Of a stretch of 64,000 nucleotides of DNA, positions 54,872 to 64,000 are shown piece by piece. The notes under the pieces were generated by a model. The model ran no database searches. It saw only the letters and a program-made list of their open reading frames with translations, and had not been told where the DNA came from. Source of the DNA: Anthostomella pinea (Eukaryota; Ascomycota; Sordariomycetes; Xylariales; Xylariaceae); assembly GCA_963556695.1 (NCBI GenBank), contig CAUWAG010000008.1, positions 2,170,001-2,234,000 on the forward strand, read 5' to 3'. The first letter of the stretch is position 1; each line of letters opens with the position of its first letter. A program made the position numbers and the translations under genes.

Positions 54872-55703
54872 TCAACTCCACCCAACCGGGCAAAGACGGA
54901 AATCCGCGCGCCAACCTTCGGGAAATATTAGGTTGCTCACGATGCTCCGCACATCATCGTCCTTCTGCCGCCGCTGGTCGACAGCCTCTCCAAGCAAGAT
55001 GGGGGTGAGTGCAACCTGGCCCTCAATGATATAAACCTCATCCACATCCCGCAGCCAGCAGTACAGAAAGGCATCCCCATCAATGCCCTAGTTCTTCCAG
55101 AAGAGGCACGCCGCATTGTCCGACCCGAACTGTCTCGACAGACAGACGGCAAGCTGGCCGGAATCGTGGTCCGACAGCGCGATGCGGCGGACCTCGTGCT
55201 TGGCCGCGAACTCCTCCAGCCTCGCCCGGTAGTTGGCGCCGCGCGTCGGCCGTCTTGAGGTAGAACGAGTATTGGCTAGGGCGCGACCCGTTGCGCTGAA
55301 ATGCGTGGCCGGGGTAGCAGGGGATCGAGAAGTCGATCTTGAAAGCGACGATGTCGTCGAAAAACGAGACGACGGGTCCGCGGGCGCAGCAGGGATCGCT
55401 GAGTGGGCGCGGGGTACTCATCATCTGGCCTCCTGGCAGGCGCTGGTAGAACTTTTCGGTCTCGTGTTTCGATTCTTTGCAGACGAGGAAGAGCAGCGGC
55501 CAGGGCGCGCGAGCGATGTACATGGATGTTTTCGGTGGCGGTCGCATGTGTACGACGCGGTCTTGGGCGTGGACAGCAGCGCGCCAGATCTTGTGGCGTA
55601 TCTCTGGGGCCAGGTTGTTGAACAGCGTGAATGGGTATGCGCGGAATTTCGCGTTGAATTCTCGCTCGGTCTCTGCTAGAGACTTTGCTAGATAGTCTGG
55701 CAT
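54872..55703 (-). pseudogene. Broken 2EXR-domain gene
   Basis: The start MPDYLAKSLAETEREFNAKF leads into FTLFNNLAPEIRHKIWRAAV and LLFLVCKESKHETEKFYQ, the 2EXR signature. At about 55,240-55,260 a one-base length change throws the frame. The correct frame resumes as GANYRARLEEFAAKHEVRR and runs to a TAG at 55,088-55,086. After that stop the same frame continues with GIDGDAFLYCWLRDVDEVYI and further plausible coding to a TGA at 54,874-54,872. The gene therefore has a frameshift and at least one premature stop. The restored length would be about 276 residues. The frameshift lies in a GC-rich run (GCGCGGCGCC), where sequencing error is also possible, but the separate nonsense codon favours true decay. 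Confidence 0.72.
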
Positions 55704-56184
55704 TTCTTCGGTAGGAGTCGCGGCTCGAGTATCTGTGATGGCGGTTTGATATTTGGTGGTAAGGCTGCTTCGAATATCTAAGGTGGCGATTTGGTATTTG
55801 ACGGTGAGGCAGCTTCGAGATTGTGATGGTGACGTGCAAGTGGGTGTGGAAGTTGAAAAGTAAGGTAGGAAGAGAGAAGTAAAAGGCGGCGAAAATCAAG
55901 GGTACTTATATATTATAATAGAAATAGGTTGAGCAGATTTGTATGGTGGACCCAGGTACTGATGAACTCTATTACCTTATTGTAAAGGAGACTCGCAAGC
56001 CACCGCCCAAGTATCCTGCTCAAAAAGGCAAACCACCGCAGAAAGGCATGCGCCACCAGAACTAAAAGCATAGAAGTGAGAAGAATCCGGCGCAAGAACG
56101 TTGAACCCACACTGTTCGAGCGACGCCATCTTCAACGTAGAACTCTAGGTCAACAGATAAGAAGGCCCACACGAATCCAGAAAT
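55704..56184. other. Intergenic
   Basis: Upstream of the broken 2EXR gene and downstream of the P450, both minus strand. No gene seen. Confidence 0.5.
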
Positions 56185-58158
56185 CTAAGCTTTCGAAGGC
56201 CCCTTGCGAGAGATATAGACCTCCAAGCCCTCCTGTATGACGAAGAACGTGGCCGTGGCCTTGAGCTCGCGCGTGGGATCGACCAGCTGGAACTCGTAGT
56301 CTCGCAGCAGTCGCGGGCACACCTTGTTGATTTCGAGGATGGCCAGATTCCGGCCGATGCAGATATGAGCGCCGCCGCCAAACTGCGCATAAAAGATCAG
56401 AACAATTTGAGCACATGATGCGGTGATGAGAGGTGAAGCCCGTGACGTACCTGGAACATGTACCTCTCCATGACCTTCGCGTTCTCCTCGTCGTCCAGCC
56501 ACCGCTCCGGGCGGTAGAGGTCGGCGTCCTCGCCGAAGATCTCCCTGTCCCGGTGCAGCACCCAGCCATTCATCGCCAGCCGCGTGCCTCCGGGGAAGTG
56601 GTGGCCCTCGAGGTCGACGCCCTCCGACGGTGCGTGGCGCGTCATGTTCAGACCCACGGCAGGACGTAGGCGCATGGCTTCCTTCAGGCAGGCCTGGAAA
56701 TAGGACAGGCTCTGCGCCTCGGCCCAGTCGATGTTGCCCGTGGAGGAGATGGTCCCGTTTTGCACGGCAGCGTCAGTCTCGGCGGTGATTGTGGCGTAGA
56801 CTCGGGGCGTTGAGAGAATCAACCAGAAGAGTGATTGCATTGTGGATGCGGTTGAGTCGGAACCGGCGAAGCTAGTAGTTGTCAGTCAGCATGGTGATCT
56901 CCGGCTACCTACTCATAAAGGGAGTGGATATTTTGGGAGTCGAAAGGCTCACATAGCACCATGGGCGACAGAAAATACATCACCTTCGTGGAACCTTTCG
57001 CGGTCCTTGAGGTGGCCCTTTATGAGACTGGCCAAGAGATCCTCACGCCCGTCGCTATTGGCACCCTTGCCCTCCCTTTCAACCTCGAATGGGCGGCGTT
57101 TATTCATCTCCTCCTTGGCGATGCGCGTGATGAGGTAGTTAGATGGGTCGAGCGCCGGAATCAGCTTCAACAGCGGGTTGCGGCGCAGCAAGTAGTCGAA
57201 CTCGGGGATCTGGCCAACGACGCCGTTGTACCTCTGGCTGTTGTCGATGGTCTTGATGGCGTCCTCCTTGTCGAAGCCCGCGGCCAGGAACCCGAAGGAG
57301 CGGCCGAAGGCCACCTCGCCCAGCACATCGAAAGCGAAGTAGTGCAGCCACTTACCGAGATCGACGGTCTGCGGCTTGGTGTCGACGCCGGCTTGCTTGA
57401 AGCCGGGCGTGTCCGAGGCCGGGCAGTAGGACTCGAGGCGGCTCATGAAGAACTCGACGGTGTCGTCGATGAAGGGGCTAAGCTGCCGCATGGCAGCCAT
57501 CGAGTACGGCACATTGGCGACCTTCTTCTTCATAGCATGCCTAATGGGATAAAGAGATGTCGTGTCAGTACTTGAACCCTACATCTCCAGTATATACCAG
57601 GCAACGCCTGGCAAATCAAGGATGTTCTACTCACTGCCAAACTGTTAGTATCAAGAGCCAAAAGGGAGTATTCTAGTAATCAGCAGTTGCGTTACTTGAG
57701 CAACATGTTTTTATACGCACCACTTCAGACCGGATCTCGGTGAAGATGTCCGGGTTCTCGGGCGGCGGGAACACCCAGTAGAAGTCGGTCTTGGTGAACC
57801 GCTTGCCGGCTGCCAGCACGTGCCGGGCGACCTGCGGTGACGAGAAGGAGACCTCGTCGGGCGCGATCCGCACAATGGGGCCGTACTTCTTGTGTAGCTC
57901 CACGTGGTCCCAGTTCGTTCTCCCCAGGAAGGTCGACTTGACTTTCCAGACACGGCTGCAGGAGGCCCAAAAGGGGCCTGGATAGGACCGCAAGGGTGAT
58001 GCATAGCGCTTGTATGCCAGGCGGGCTGTGATGAGCAGCGGGAGGAGGACCGCCCACCACTGCTCGATGGATACCAGAGCAATGGAGATGAACGCCCTGA
58101 CCGGCGAGATGCTGTCCTCGTGAGTCTCCGAAGTAACGTTTGCATTGTCGGAGTCCAT
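56185..58158 (-). CDS. Cytochrome P450 monooxygenase
   Basis: About 544 residues in four exons: 58,158 to about 57,731 (or 57,721), 57,540-56,953, 56,871-56,451 and 56,382-56,185. A membrane anchor (FISIALVSIEQWWAVLLPLL) opens the protein. P450 hallmarks follow: FAGSDSTAST in the I helix, KEAMRLRP (ExxR), YRPERWL, and the heme-binding FGGGAHICIGR with the cysteine ligand. Fungal relatives of this type oxidise secondary metabolites, phytoalexins or fatty acids. The junction of exons 1 and 2 is unclear: the natural donor GTGCGT after GAAGTG gives the wrong phase for CATGCTATG, while a weak upstream donor (GTCTGA) keeps the frame at the cost of three residues. Exons 2-4 join cleanly. No tailoring partner is next to it. 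Confidence 0.85.
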
Positions 58159-59664
58159 GGCTTGGTGTGTGAGCGGTAACTTGCTGGAAAGTTTCGAGGT
58201 CAGTGTTAAAGGGGGGCTGTGTCTTCCGGGCCACCTTGGCCTATGTATTCTACGTACGATGCTGAAATATCGTCCGGCATACACAGCCAGCTCCTGTTGA
58301 AGGAGTGAAGGAGGCAGAAGCGTGAGGTTTGCTGACGGGCAGCTGACTATTATTTCAAATTGTCGATCACTCGAGGGAACAGTAAGAAGCCGGCATGTTT
58401 AGCAGCTATTGTGGACCCGGGCCGGATCGCACTGGCACTAGAGTATAGACAGATCCATGGATGTATGAGACACGACATTGCGTACCGTATTAACTTCTAA
58501 GGGACGACTCCCCCATCTGCGAGATGCCGCGGGCTCGACAGCTTGCTTACCTGAGCTATTATTAACCGGCGTACGGCGGCCCTCGAGCCAATCAGCGAAT
58601 TGCCGACGAAACGTCCCCGGCATCGAGGAGCGGCGCGGGCGACAACTAGACTGAGGAGAGAGTGGGTCATGGATGACGCTGTCTATAGGTGTCCAGGCAT
58701 CCAGGCAGGATGGCAGGATGGTAACTGCCATGCAGCCCATGCTAATACCCGTGGACATAACGAGAAATTCCCATCGCGTAAAGTTCTACCTATCACCATT
58801 GCAGATAATTACAGATCAAAACCTTGCTATTGCCATCCAGGCAACCTGGCAGCTGGCACGAATACGATTACTAGCAATTTCTTATTCATCGTTAGGTCAG
58901 CGGACTGCGGGGAGAGCTGAAAAGTCAGAAGGATGCGCATCTCGGCAGTAAAAAAACGACCTTGGTCGATCATCACTACATATATGCGGCATTCCCTTGG
59001 CTGTGTGTGAGTGTAACACAACGCCGTCATTTTGCCGTACTGCTCGACATCTCCTCGTCAGACTATCAGTCGGCCACTCGGCCCATTCATGCTTGGCGCC
59101 GCATACTGTCGTGAGTATGTAGGGGGTGGCAATTGAATATACCAATACGAATCACATACCCCTGCCGCCTTGGTCAGCATGCAGCTGGGGATCATTGGCT
59201 GTTCCGCTCACCTGGTTCACGACGGCACGAAACCAACGCTGACTTGTCGGCCGGCCCTGCGGCGGCCCTGCAGTTGTCCCTAAAGGGAAACCCATGGATT
59301 ACCACGTGAAATAGTTACATTGACTCCAATTTTCTAATAATCATCGGTTGTCGCACAGGATTCGGGCTCAGGGAGCCTGGTTGGAACCTTTTTTGGTCCT
59401 AGTCGTGTATTTAAGCTGGATCAGGCCACCCGTCATACAGGGCTCCTTTTTCCCCCTTGGAGCTAGCTTCCAATACGCCTGGTATTTCACGCCATATCAG
59501 TCGTATTGAGTAGGTATCGATAAAGTAAAGTGATAAGCCGGTTGGTATCGTACGCCGAACCCACCCGCTGTGCCTTTTGTCATCCACGCCCGAGTAAAAG
59601 CACGAAGCCCCAAAGACGAATCAAGAAACACGAAACGCCTTGATCAGCAGATCAGAGAAGAATA
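58159..59664. other. Long intergenic region
   Basis: 1.5 kb between the P450 and SGT1 (both minus). Open frames are short and overlapping. Nothing recognised. Confidence 0.5.
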
Positions 59665-61374
59665 TCACTGCTCGTCCCACTTCTTCGCTTCAGCACCGTC
59701 CGGGGGAAGAGTCTTGTACTCCTTCTCCTTCGCCTCCGACCAGCTCGTGCTCAGTGACGTTCCGTTGCTCTCGACGTAGCTCTTCATCATGGCCCGCTTG
59801 GTATCCTCGTTGGCATTCTTGTAGAGTTTCTGGAAGAAGCTGTTAACGTCCCCCTCCTCCTTCTCGTCGTCGTCTACGTCGAGGTTGTCCCAGTTCTTGG
59901 GCCCCTTCTTCGATGAGGTGGGGTAAGCAGGAACACCCCCGGTTGCTTTTGTCGCGTTGGTCTGTTTGGCCAGAGGGGCTGCCTTATCCGCAGGGCTGTC
60001 AACATCCATGGCTTCACCTTTTGGCTGCTCGGGTAGCGTTGCGGCTTGGGTAGATGATGTGGCTTGAACGCCCGCATCTGATGAGCCCTGACTGTTGGTG
60101 CCATTGACTCCTGCTCGAAGCTTCCCAAGGAGGGCCCGGTACCACTCATTCTGATCCTTGCCAAAATCGGGGAGCTGCAGGTCCTCGGCCTCTCTATATC
60201 TGCAACCGGTCAGTATTGATATCGTAATGGGGGCTCGAACGAAAGAGACGTACCCCAGGGAAGTCACCAAGGCGTGAAACTGGTTGAAAGCAGCCCCAGC
60301 CCCAGCGGTGGTGCCAAGTGCAATGTGGTCAATGATCTCGGCGTTTTCTTTACGCATTGTCGGCCATTTGCCTGGGGTCTCTTTCTGCAGGACCAGTTCA
60401 ATCTTCATCGACTTGACGGTGTGCTTGGTCTCGAGTGGCTTGACTTTGGCGAAGAGGAGTAGATCGAGTGTCGCCTCGAGCGTGCCTGGTACGGGAAATA
60501 GGGTGACACTTTCAGGCCGAGCGTGAATCTTGAAATCATCCTTGGGTACATTCTTGACGAAGAAATCAATGTTTAGCGTAGTGTCGGTCTGGTAGAAATT
60601 TGACCGAATTGCGTTCTTCCCGTAAACCACTTTGTATTGCTTCCAGATTTTCTCCCATGGGTCAGCTTGAGATGTCTCATCGTGCGAGATAGTCTCCTCG
60701 GTTCGCTTGTCAGTCCCGTTGCCAGCAGCCTTGGCCGTGGACTTCTGCTGGGTCTTCTTGGTAGGTGGGTTTTCAGAGGGAGTCGGGTACTTGATCGAAA
60801 TAGTGACCTTTCTGCCGGCGTGATCAGCGGGAAGCTGGTCCAACTGAGTCAGAGATTGCAGGCGCCATGAGAAGGCCTGGTTCCGTATGGAGATCGGCTT
60901 GCTTCTTCCAGCAGGGCCTCCCATGGCTGCGGCCAAGCCGTCGCCCTTGGCAGGCTTGTTCGCATCGATGATTTCGCTCGCGCGTACGGTGTAGTTGCCA
61001 TTCTCGTCGACCTTCTTCTGCTGTCCATCATCCTCGGAGGCTTTCGCACCTTCGGTGAGCTTGATAGCCCAGGAGGCACAGATATCGGCATCGGCGTATT
61101 GGCCCATGCGGAAAAGGGTGACAGCTCGTCGGATCTGAGCCTCGGCCATCAGGTCGCGGTTGGCACGGTCGAAAGCAACACGTAGAGCCTTCTCGGCATC
61201 GTAAAGCGCGAGATCGAAATCGTTGGTTCGGAGGTAAGCCTTGGAGCGTTCGAGCAGCCAGAGGGGCGCAGGGCGCTCCTTGAGAGCGTCGGACAGCTTC
61301 GCAATACCCTCGTCGTACCTTCCAGCCTGGACGGCCTTGACGCCTTCATCGGCCAGAACAGCAGATGACGGCAT
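59665..61374 (-). CDS. sgt1: SGT1-like co-chaperone (TPR-CS-SGS)
   Basis: Exons 61,374-60,254 and 60,199-59,665 give 551 residues. The N-terminal TPR region (about 5-125) has KAVQAGRYDEGIAKLSDAL and ERSKAYLRTNDFDLALYDAE. The CS (p23-like) domain (about 265-370) has IRSNFYQTDTTLNIDFFVKN and VTLFPVPGTLEATLDLLLFA. The C-terminal SGS domain (about 460-551) ends with NWDNLDVDDDEKEEGD, then FFQKLYKNANEDTKRAMMKS and SLSTSWSE. SGT1 is an HSP90 co-chaperone needed for SCF ubiquitin ligase and kinetochore assembly. The 54-nt intron (GTACGT...TTGCAG) is a multiple of three without a stop, so retention would add 18 residues. The start is the ATG at 61,374; the longer upstream frame is not TPR-like. Confidence 0.93.
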   Translation of the reverse strand: MPSSAVLADEGVKAVQAGRYDEGIAKLSDALKERPAPLWLLERSKAYLRTNDFDLALYDAEKALRVAFDRANRDLMAEAQIRRAVTLFRMGQYADADICASWAIKLTEGAKASEDDGQQKKVDENGNYTVRASEIIDANKPAKGDGLAAAMGGPAGRSKPISIRNQAFSWRLQSLTQLDQLPADHAGRKVTISIKYPTPSENPPTKKTQQKSTAKAAGNGTDKRTEETISHDETSQADPWEKIWKQYKVVYGKNAIRSNFYQTDTTLNIDFFVKNVPKDDFKIHARPESVTLFPVPGTLEATLDLLLFAKVKPLETKHTVKSMKIELVLQKETPGKWPTMRKENAEIIDHIALGTTAGAGAAFNQFHALVTSLGYVSFVRAPITISILTGCRYREAEDLQLPDFGKDQNEWYRALLGKLRAGVNGTNSQGSSDAGVQATSSTQAATLPEQPKGEAMDVDSPADKAAPLAKQTNATKATGGVPAYPTSSKKGPKNWDNLDVDDDEKEEGDVNSFFQKLYKNANEDTKRAMMKSYVESNGTSLSTSWSEAKEKEYKTLPPDGAEAKKWDEQ

Positions 61375-62253
61375 CGTAACAGTGTGTTCGGCAAGGCGGG
61401 TATATGGTGTTCTAGTTAGAAGCAGACTTTCGCGCAGGTCCTGGGTGTGTAGCGGGATGGGTCTGGGGATGTGTCTGCCCAGCAAGGGGACAGTTAGATG
61501 CGGCGGTTGTATCTTGGTTACTCCAAGTGCCGAAATGGGGAAACGGTTTGAAATGTGAGATCAAGCTTTTATGTTCGTGTCTAGCGGAGAATGCAGCACC
61601 TTGAGGGGGCGAAGCTGGAAAAATTTAAGAAGCTCGAGCTGTTCGTTTCTGGTGGGGTAGTAGTGAGTTCTGCCCGACTTATTAATTAGGTAGGCGGTGA
61701 CTGGAGACTAGAGCTTCTCACCGCCTTAGTTATTCCGGCAGCTGCATCCCGTCTTCACCCCGTTCATGCTGATCAGGTTGGTTCGTAAGCAGACGGGCAG
61801 CAATTTACCAAATCAACAATTAGTATAGATCATTCGATAATATAGAAATGCACTTGGAGCTACCCGATGTGCAGCATATTGCTAGGTTTTAACCATAACA
61901 GGGCCCGCCACCCTGAGCTGTAAGCAAGACAACGCCCAGCACAGCTTTTCGAAATATAGTTATTGATATGATCTATATAAATAAATAAATAATAAAAATA
62001 AAAATCCTTATCCGTTACTGCTTATACATGTTGTTGGAACCGTTACATACTTATATATGCCGTTAAAGCCTATATAAAAACATATTAAAAAGCTATACTT
62101 ATCGCTTTATTTAATATAAAATATTTTCAAAATATAAATAAACGTATAAAATAACCGCATGTGATGGTTACTACGTGGCTACCATCAGTGATGGTCCTTG
62201 GATCACGTGACAGCACTTGACCTCAGACGACTGGTTGTCCCAGACCCACTAAT
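61375..62253. other. SGT1 promoter and AT-rich RIP-like DNA
   Basis: The first 300 bp are the SGT1 upstream region. Positions about 61,955-62,160 are very AT-rich and full of TA dinucleotides (for example runs of AAATAAATAAATAATAAAAA), as expected of heavily RIP-mutated repeat DNA. No gene. Confidence 0.6.
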
Positions 62254-62593
62254 GTTGAACACACGGATGTTAATTGATTCTATTGATTGTTGTTGAATAC
62301 ACGGCTGTTGATTGATTCTATTGATTGTTCTGCTTTGCGTGCAGAGATTGATCATCTGTCTTCTTAGTGGGTTAGATGCCCTGTGCGTCCCTGTTCCACT
62401 GGAGATCTTCCGGTGTCTATCTCTGGCTCCCATTCAACGGGATCCCATTCGAGAAGTATCTAAATACCTAAATTACAGTGGGTTGGTACTTGTCACCTGG
62501 TGCAGCCATCCCAGGTAACCTTATCGTAGAACGCCCTGGATAACAGGAGATCCGATAAGGTACTTGTGGCTGGATCAAGTGGTTGGGATCTAC
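62254..62593 (-). repeat. Solo LTR-like repeat, copy 3
   Basis: About 340 bp; on the minus strand it starts TGTAGATCCCAACCACTTGATC and ends CCGTGTGTTCAACA. Both halves match 2,282-2,440 and 2,904-3,053. Near its end a block of about 38 bp containing TTGATTGATTCTATTGATTG is duplicated in tandem. TG...CA ends suggest a solo LTR. The flanks read TAATGT...ACATTA, but no clear 5-bp target duplication is seen. Confidence 0.65.
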
Positions 62594-62609
62594 ATTACGT
62601 TAAAAAAAT

Positions 62610-62770
62610 TAAACTTTAGGCTAACTACGGATATAACTTTTTTAATTATAATAAAAGACTTAGTAACTTTAATAACTAACTGATCGTAATAAAACCCCCG
62701 TTTAACGCGTATAAAACGGCCATTTTTTCCTTTTACTTCTTTTACAACTACTATTTAAACTTATTATAAC
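62610..62770 (+). repeat. Dispersed repeat, heavily C-to-T/G-to-A mutated copy
   Basis: The partner of 32,700-32,875. Where that copy has C in CA context this one has T (for example CTTCCTTCACAACC against TTACTTCTTTTACAACTA). The result is AT-rich and TA-rich. It lies between the solo LTR-like repeat and the copia remnant. Confidence 0.75.
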
Positions 62771-63043
62771 CGTATCGGATCATCAGAGTCAGAACATGGG
62801 GGTTATGATCGGTCTAGTGCGTTGCATTTTATCCATGGGTCTGGGGGACCAATCTAGTACTAAATACACACCAAAATACAAAGATGTACCCATCCATTGA
62901 TCCTCTAGCCAAAGATCCCTTGTCTATCACCAATGAAAGCCACCTTTCCTGGTGCTTCCATCCCTTTATTCTGCCAAGGTGCCTGCCTGACCCCTTGTCA
63001 GCTGGCAGCCTCCCTGACTGCCACCATACTGCCACCACAATCC

Positions 63044-64000
63044 TCACACGCCCTCATGGGGGCAAGTGTGGGCAGCTGTCAGTGCCTTCTTCTTTGCGAT
63101 CGTCTTTTTTAGGGGCTCCAACCCCAGAAGAGCCACGAAATGTGCGAACTTCGCGCCTTCTAGCGGCTTTGTAAACCCGTCTGCAGGGTTATCCTCTGAG
63201 GGAACCCACTGAGCGATGACGTGACCAGCCTCGGCTTCCCGGCGTGCATAGTTATACGCGATCCGAACGTGCCTCTTTGCTTTGTTTAGCGCTGAGGACT
63301 TGTCCAGGCGATTGTGCCCAGGTTATCCTCGAGTATCGTGATCGCTCCATTAGGCATCACACCTATCTCTGTCAGGAACGATCTGATCCACGCCGCATCA
63401 CCAGCTGCTTCAGCAAAGCCGACGTACTCCGCTTCACAGCTTCCTCGGGCGATGACGGACTGGAGTTTGGCGTGCCACAGGATCGGACATCCTGCCATCC
63501 AAAATGCGTACCCCGTGATCGACTTTGCGTCGTCCTGATCAGAGGCGAGGCTCGCATCAACCGCGCCGAAAAGCCCCAGCTCATTATACTTATAGTGATT
63601 ATAGGCCTTGTCAAGAGCCCTGTATCTGATTGAGAGCCCGTCTGTACCATTCAGGTATCTCGCGATACGCTTCACAGCAATCTGCTGGTCCTCACTCGGG
63701 TTGGCCATGAACCGTGCCCAGGTTGAAGTGACGTGACTGATATCGGGGCGTGTTATACACGCTGGAAAGTTCTATTTTCCGACCTGGGAGGCGTAATCGA
63801 ACACCTCTTCCTTTGTGGCCTGATCCTCCTGTCTGATCGCCGCCTTCAGAGCTTTAGCATCCATCAGTGTTGAGACTGCCTTGCATTCGGCCATCCCGTT
63901 TGTCTTGAGGGCCTTCTGAACGTATTGCTGCTGATCAAGCCGTACGTCTCCCGTGGGGGTGCTCCTGACAATTCGAACACTCAGGAACCAGTCTGCATCA
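63044..64000 (-). pseudogene. Ty1/copia pol 3' end (RT tail and RNase H), broken
   Basis: Cut by the window end. On the minus strand: DADWFLSVRIVRSTPTGDV, then RLDQQQYVQKAL, YASQVGK, a TAG stop near 63,770, NFPACITRPDISHV, and KRIARYLNGT. The copia RNase H follows (GAVDASLASDQDDAKSITGY, SCEAEYVGFAEAA with Gly for Ser before it, LNKAKRHVRIAYNYARREAE, WVPSEDNPADGFTKPLEGAK) to a TGA at 63,046-63,044. This is the C-terminus of the copia polyprotein. The internal stop makes this copy non-functional. Its 3' LTR should start within about 62,780-63,040, but I could not fix its ends without a second copy. Confidence 0.88.

Noticed and set aside
35893..58158. O-methyltransferase plus P450 as a secondary-metabolite cluster
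   Set aside because: They are about 19 kb apart with SRP54, PAP2, HET and GH43 genes between and no polyketide, peptide or terpene synthase in the window.
62254..64000. Solo LTR-like repeat as the 3' LTR of the copia remnant
   Set aside because: It is 450 bp from the end of pol with a different repeat between, and no polypurine tract adjoins it; a link is possible but not shown.

Overview
The window looks like nuclear DNA of a filamentous ascomycete (Pezizomycotina). Genes carry short GT-AG introns (about 42-69 nt, often with a CTAAC/CTGAC-like branch site). The gene set includes HET, 2EXR, F-box, GH43, M43 protease, P450, O-methyltransferase and SGT1 proteins. The transposons are Tad1-clade LINE, Ty3/gypsy, pogo/Fot1 and Ty1/copia types. 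Several repeat copies carry C-to-T / G-to-A changes in CpA/TpG context, as expected of repeat-induced point mutation (RIP). Plant association is only an inference, from a small Cys-rich secreted protein, a GH43 enzyme and a secreted metalloprotease. I cannot name a species.

Layout. 1-3.3 kb: repeat debris, with the 5' part of an inverted, mutated Tad1-type LINE, LTR-like repeats and a DNA-transposon end. 4.0-10.8 kb: a Cys-rich secreted protein, a 2EXR protein and an MFS sugar porter. 12.7-24.4 kb: a transposon island. A full-length LINE with intact ORFs and an 11-bp target-site duplication sits in the first intron of a secreted-protein gene. Just downstream lie a 3'-truncated Ty3/gypsy element and a decayed pogo/Fot1-like transposon. 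24.9-31.3 kb: M43B metalloprotease, 2OG-Fe(II) dioxygenase and a frameshifted F-box gene. 33-46.5 kb: two hypothetical genes, an O-methyltransferase, a DUF1295 membrane protein with eight 31-residue N-terminal repeats, a two-domain GH43 enzyme, a HET protein and a small two-exon Cys-containing gene. 48.4-61.4 kb: housekeeping genes (PAP2 lipid phosphatase, SRP54, SGT1) with a GNAT acetyltransferase, a broken 2EXR gene and a cytochrome P450. 61.4-64 kb: AT-rich RIP-like DNA, a solo LTR-like repeat and the 3' end of a Ty1/copia pol on the minus strand.

The genes do not form one pathway. The O-methyltransferase and the P450 are of kinds used in secondary metabolism, but about 19 kb of unrelated genes lie between them and there is no backbone synthase. 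The most striking structure is the intact LINE splitting a secreted-protein gene whose exons still join in frame, next to older relatives that carry RIP-type stop codons. I did not find a clearly new biochemical system.
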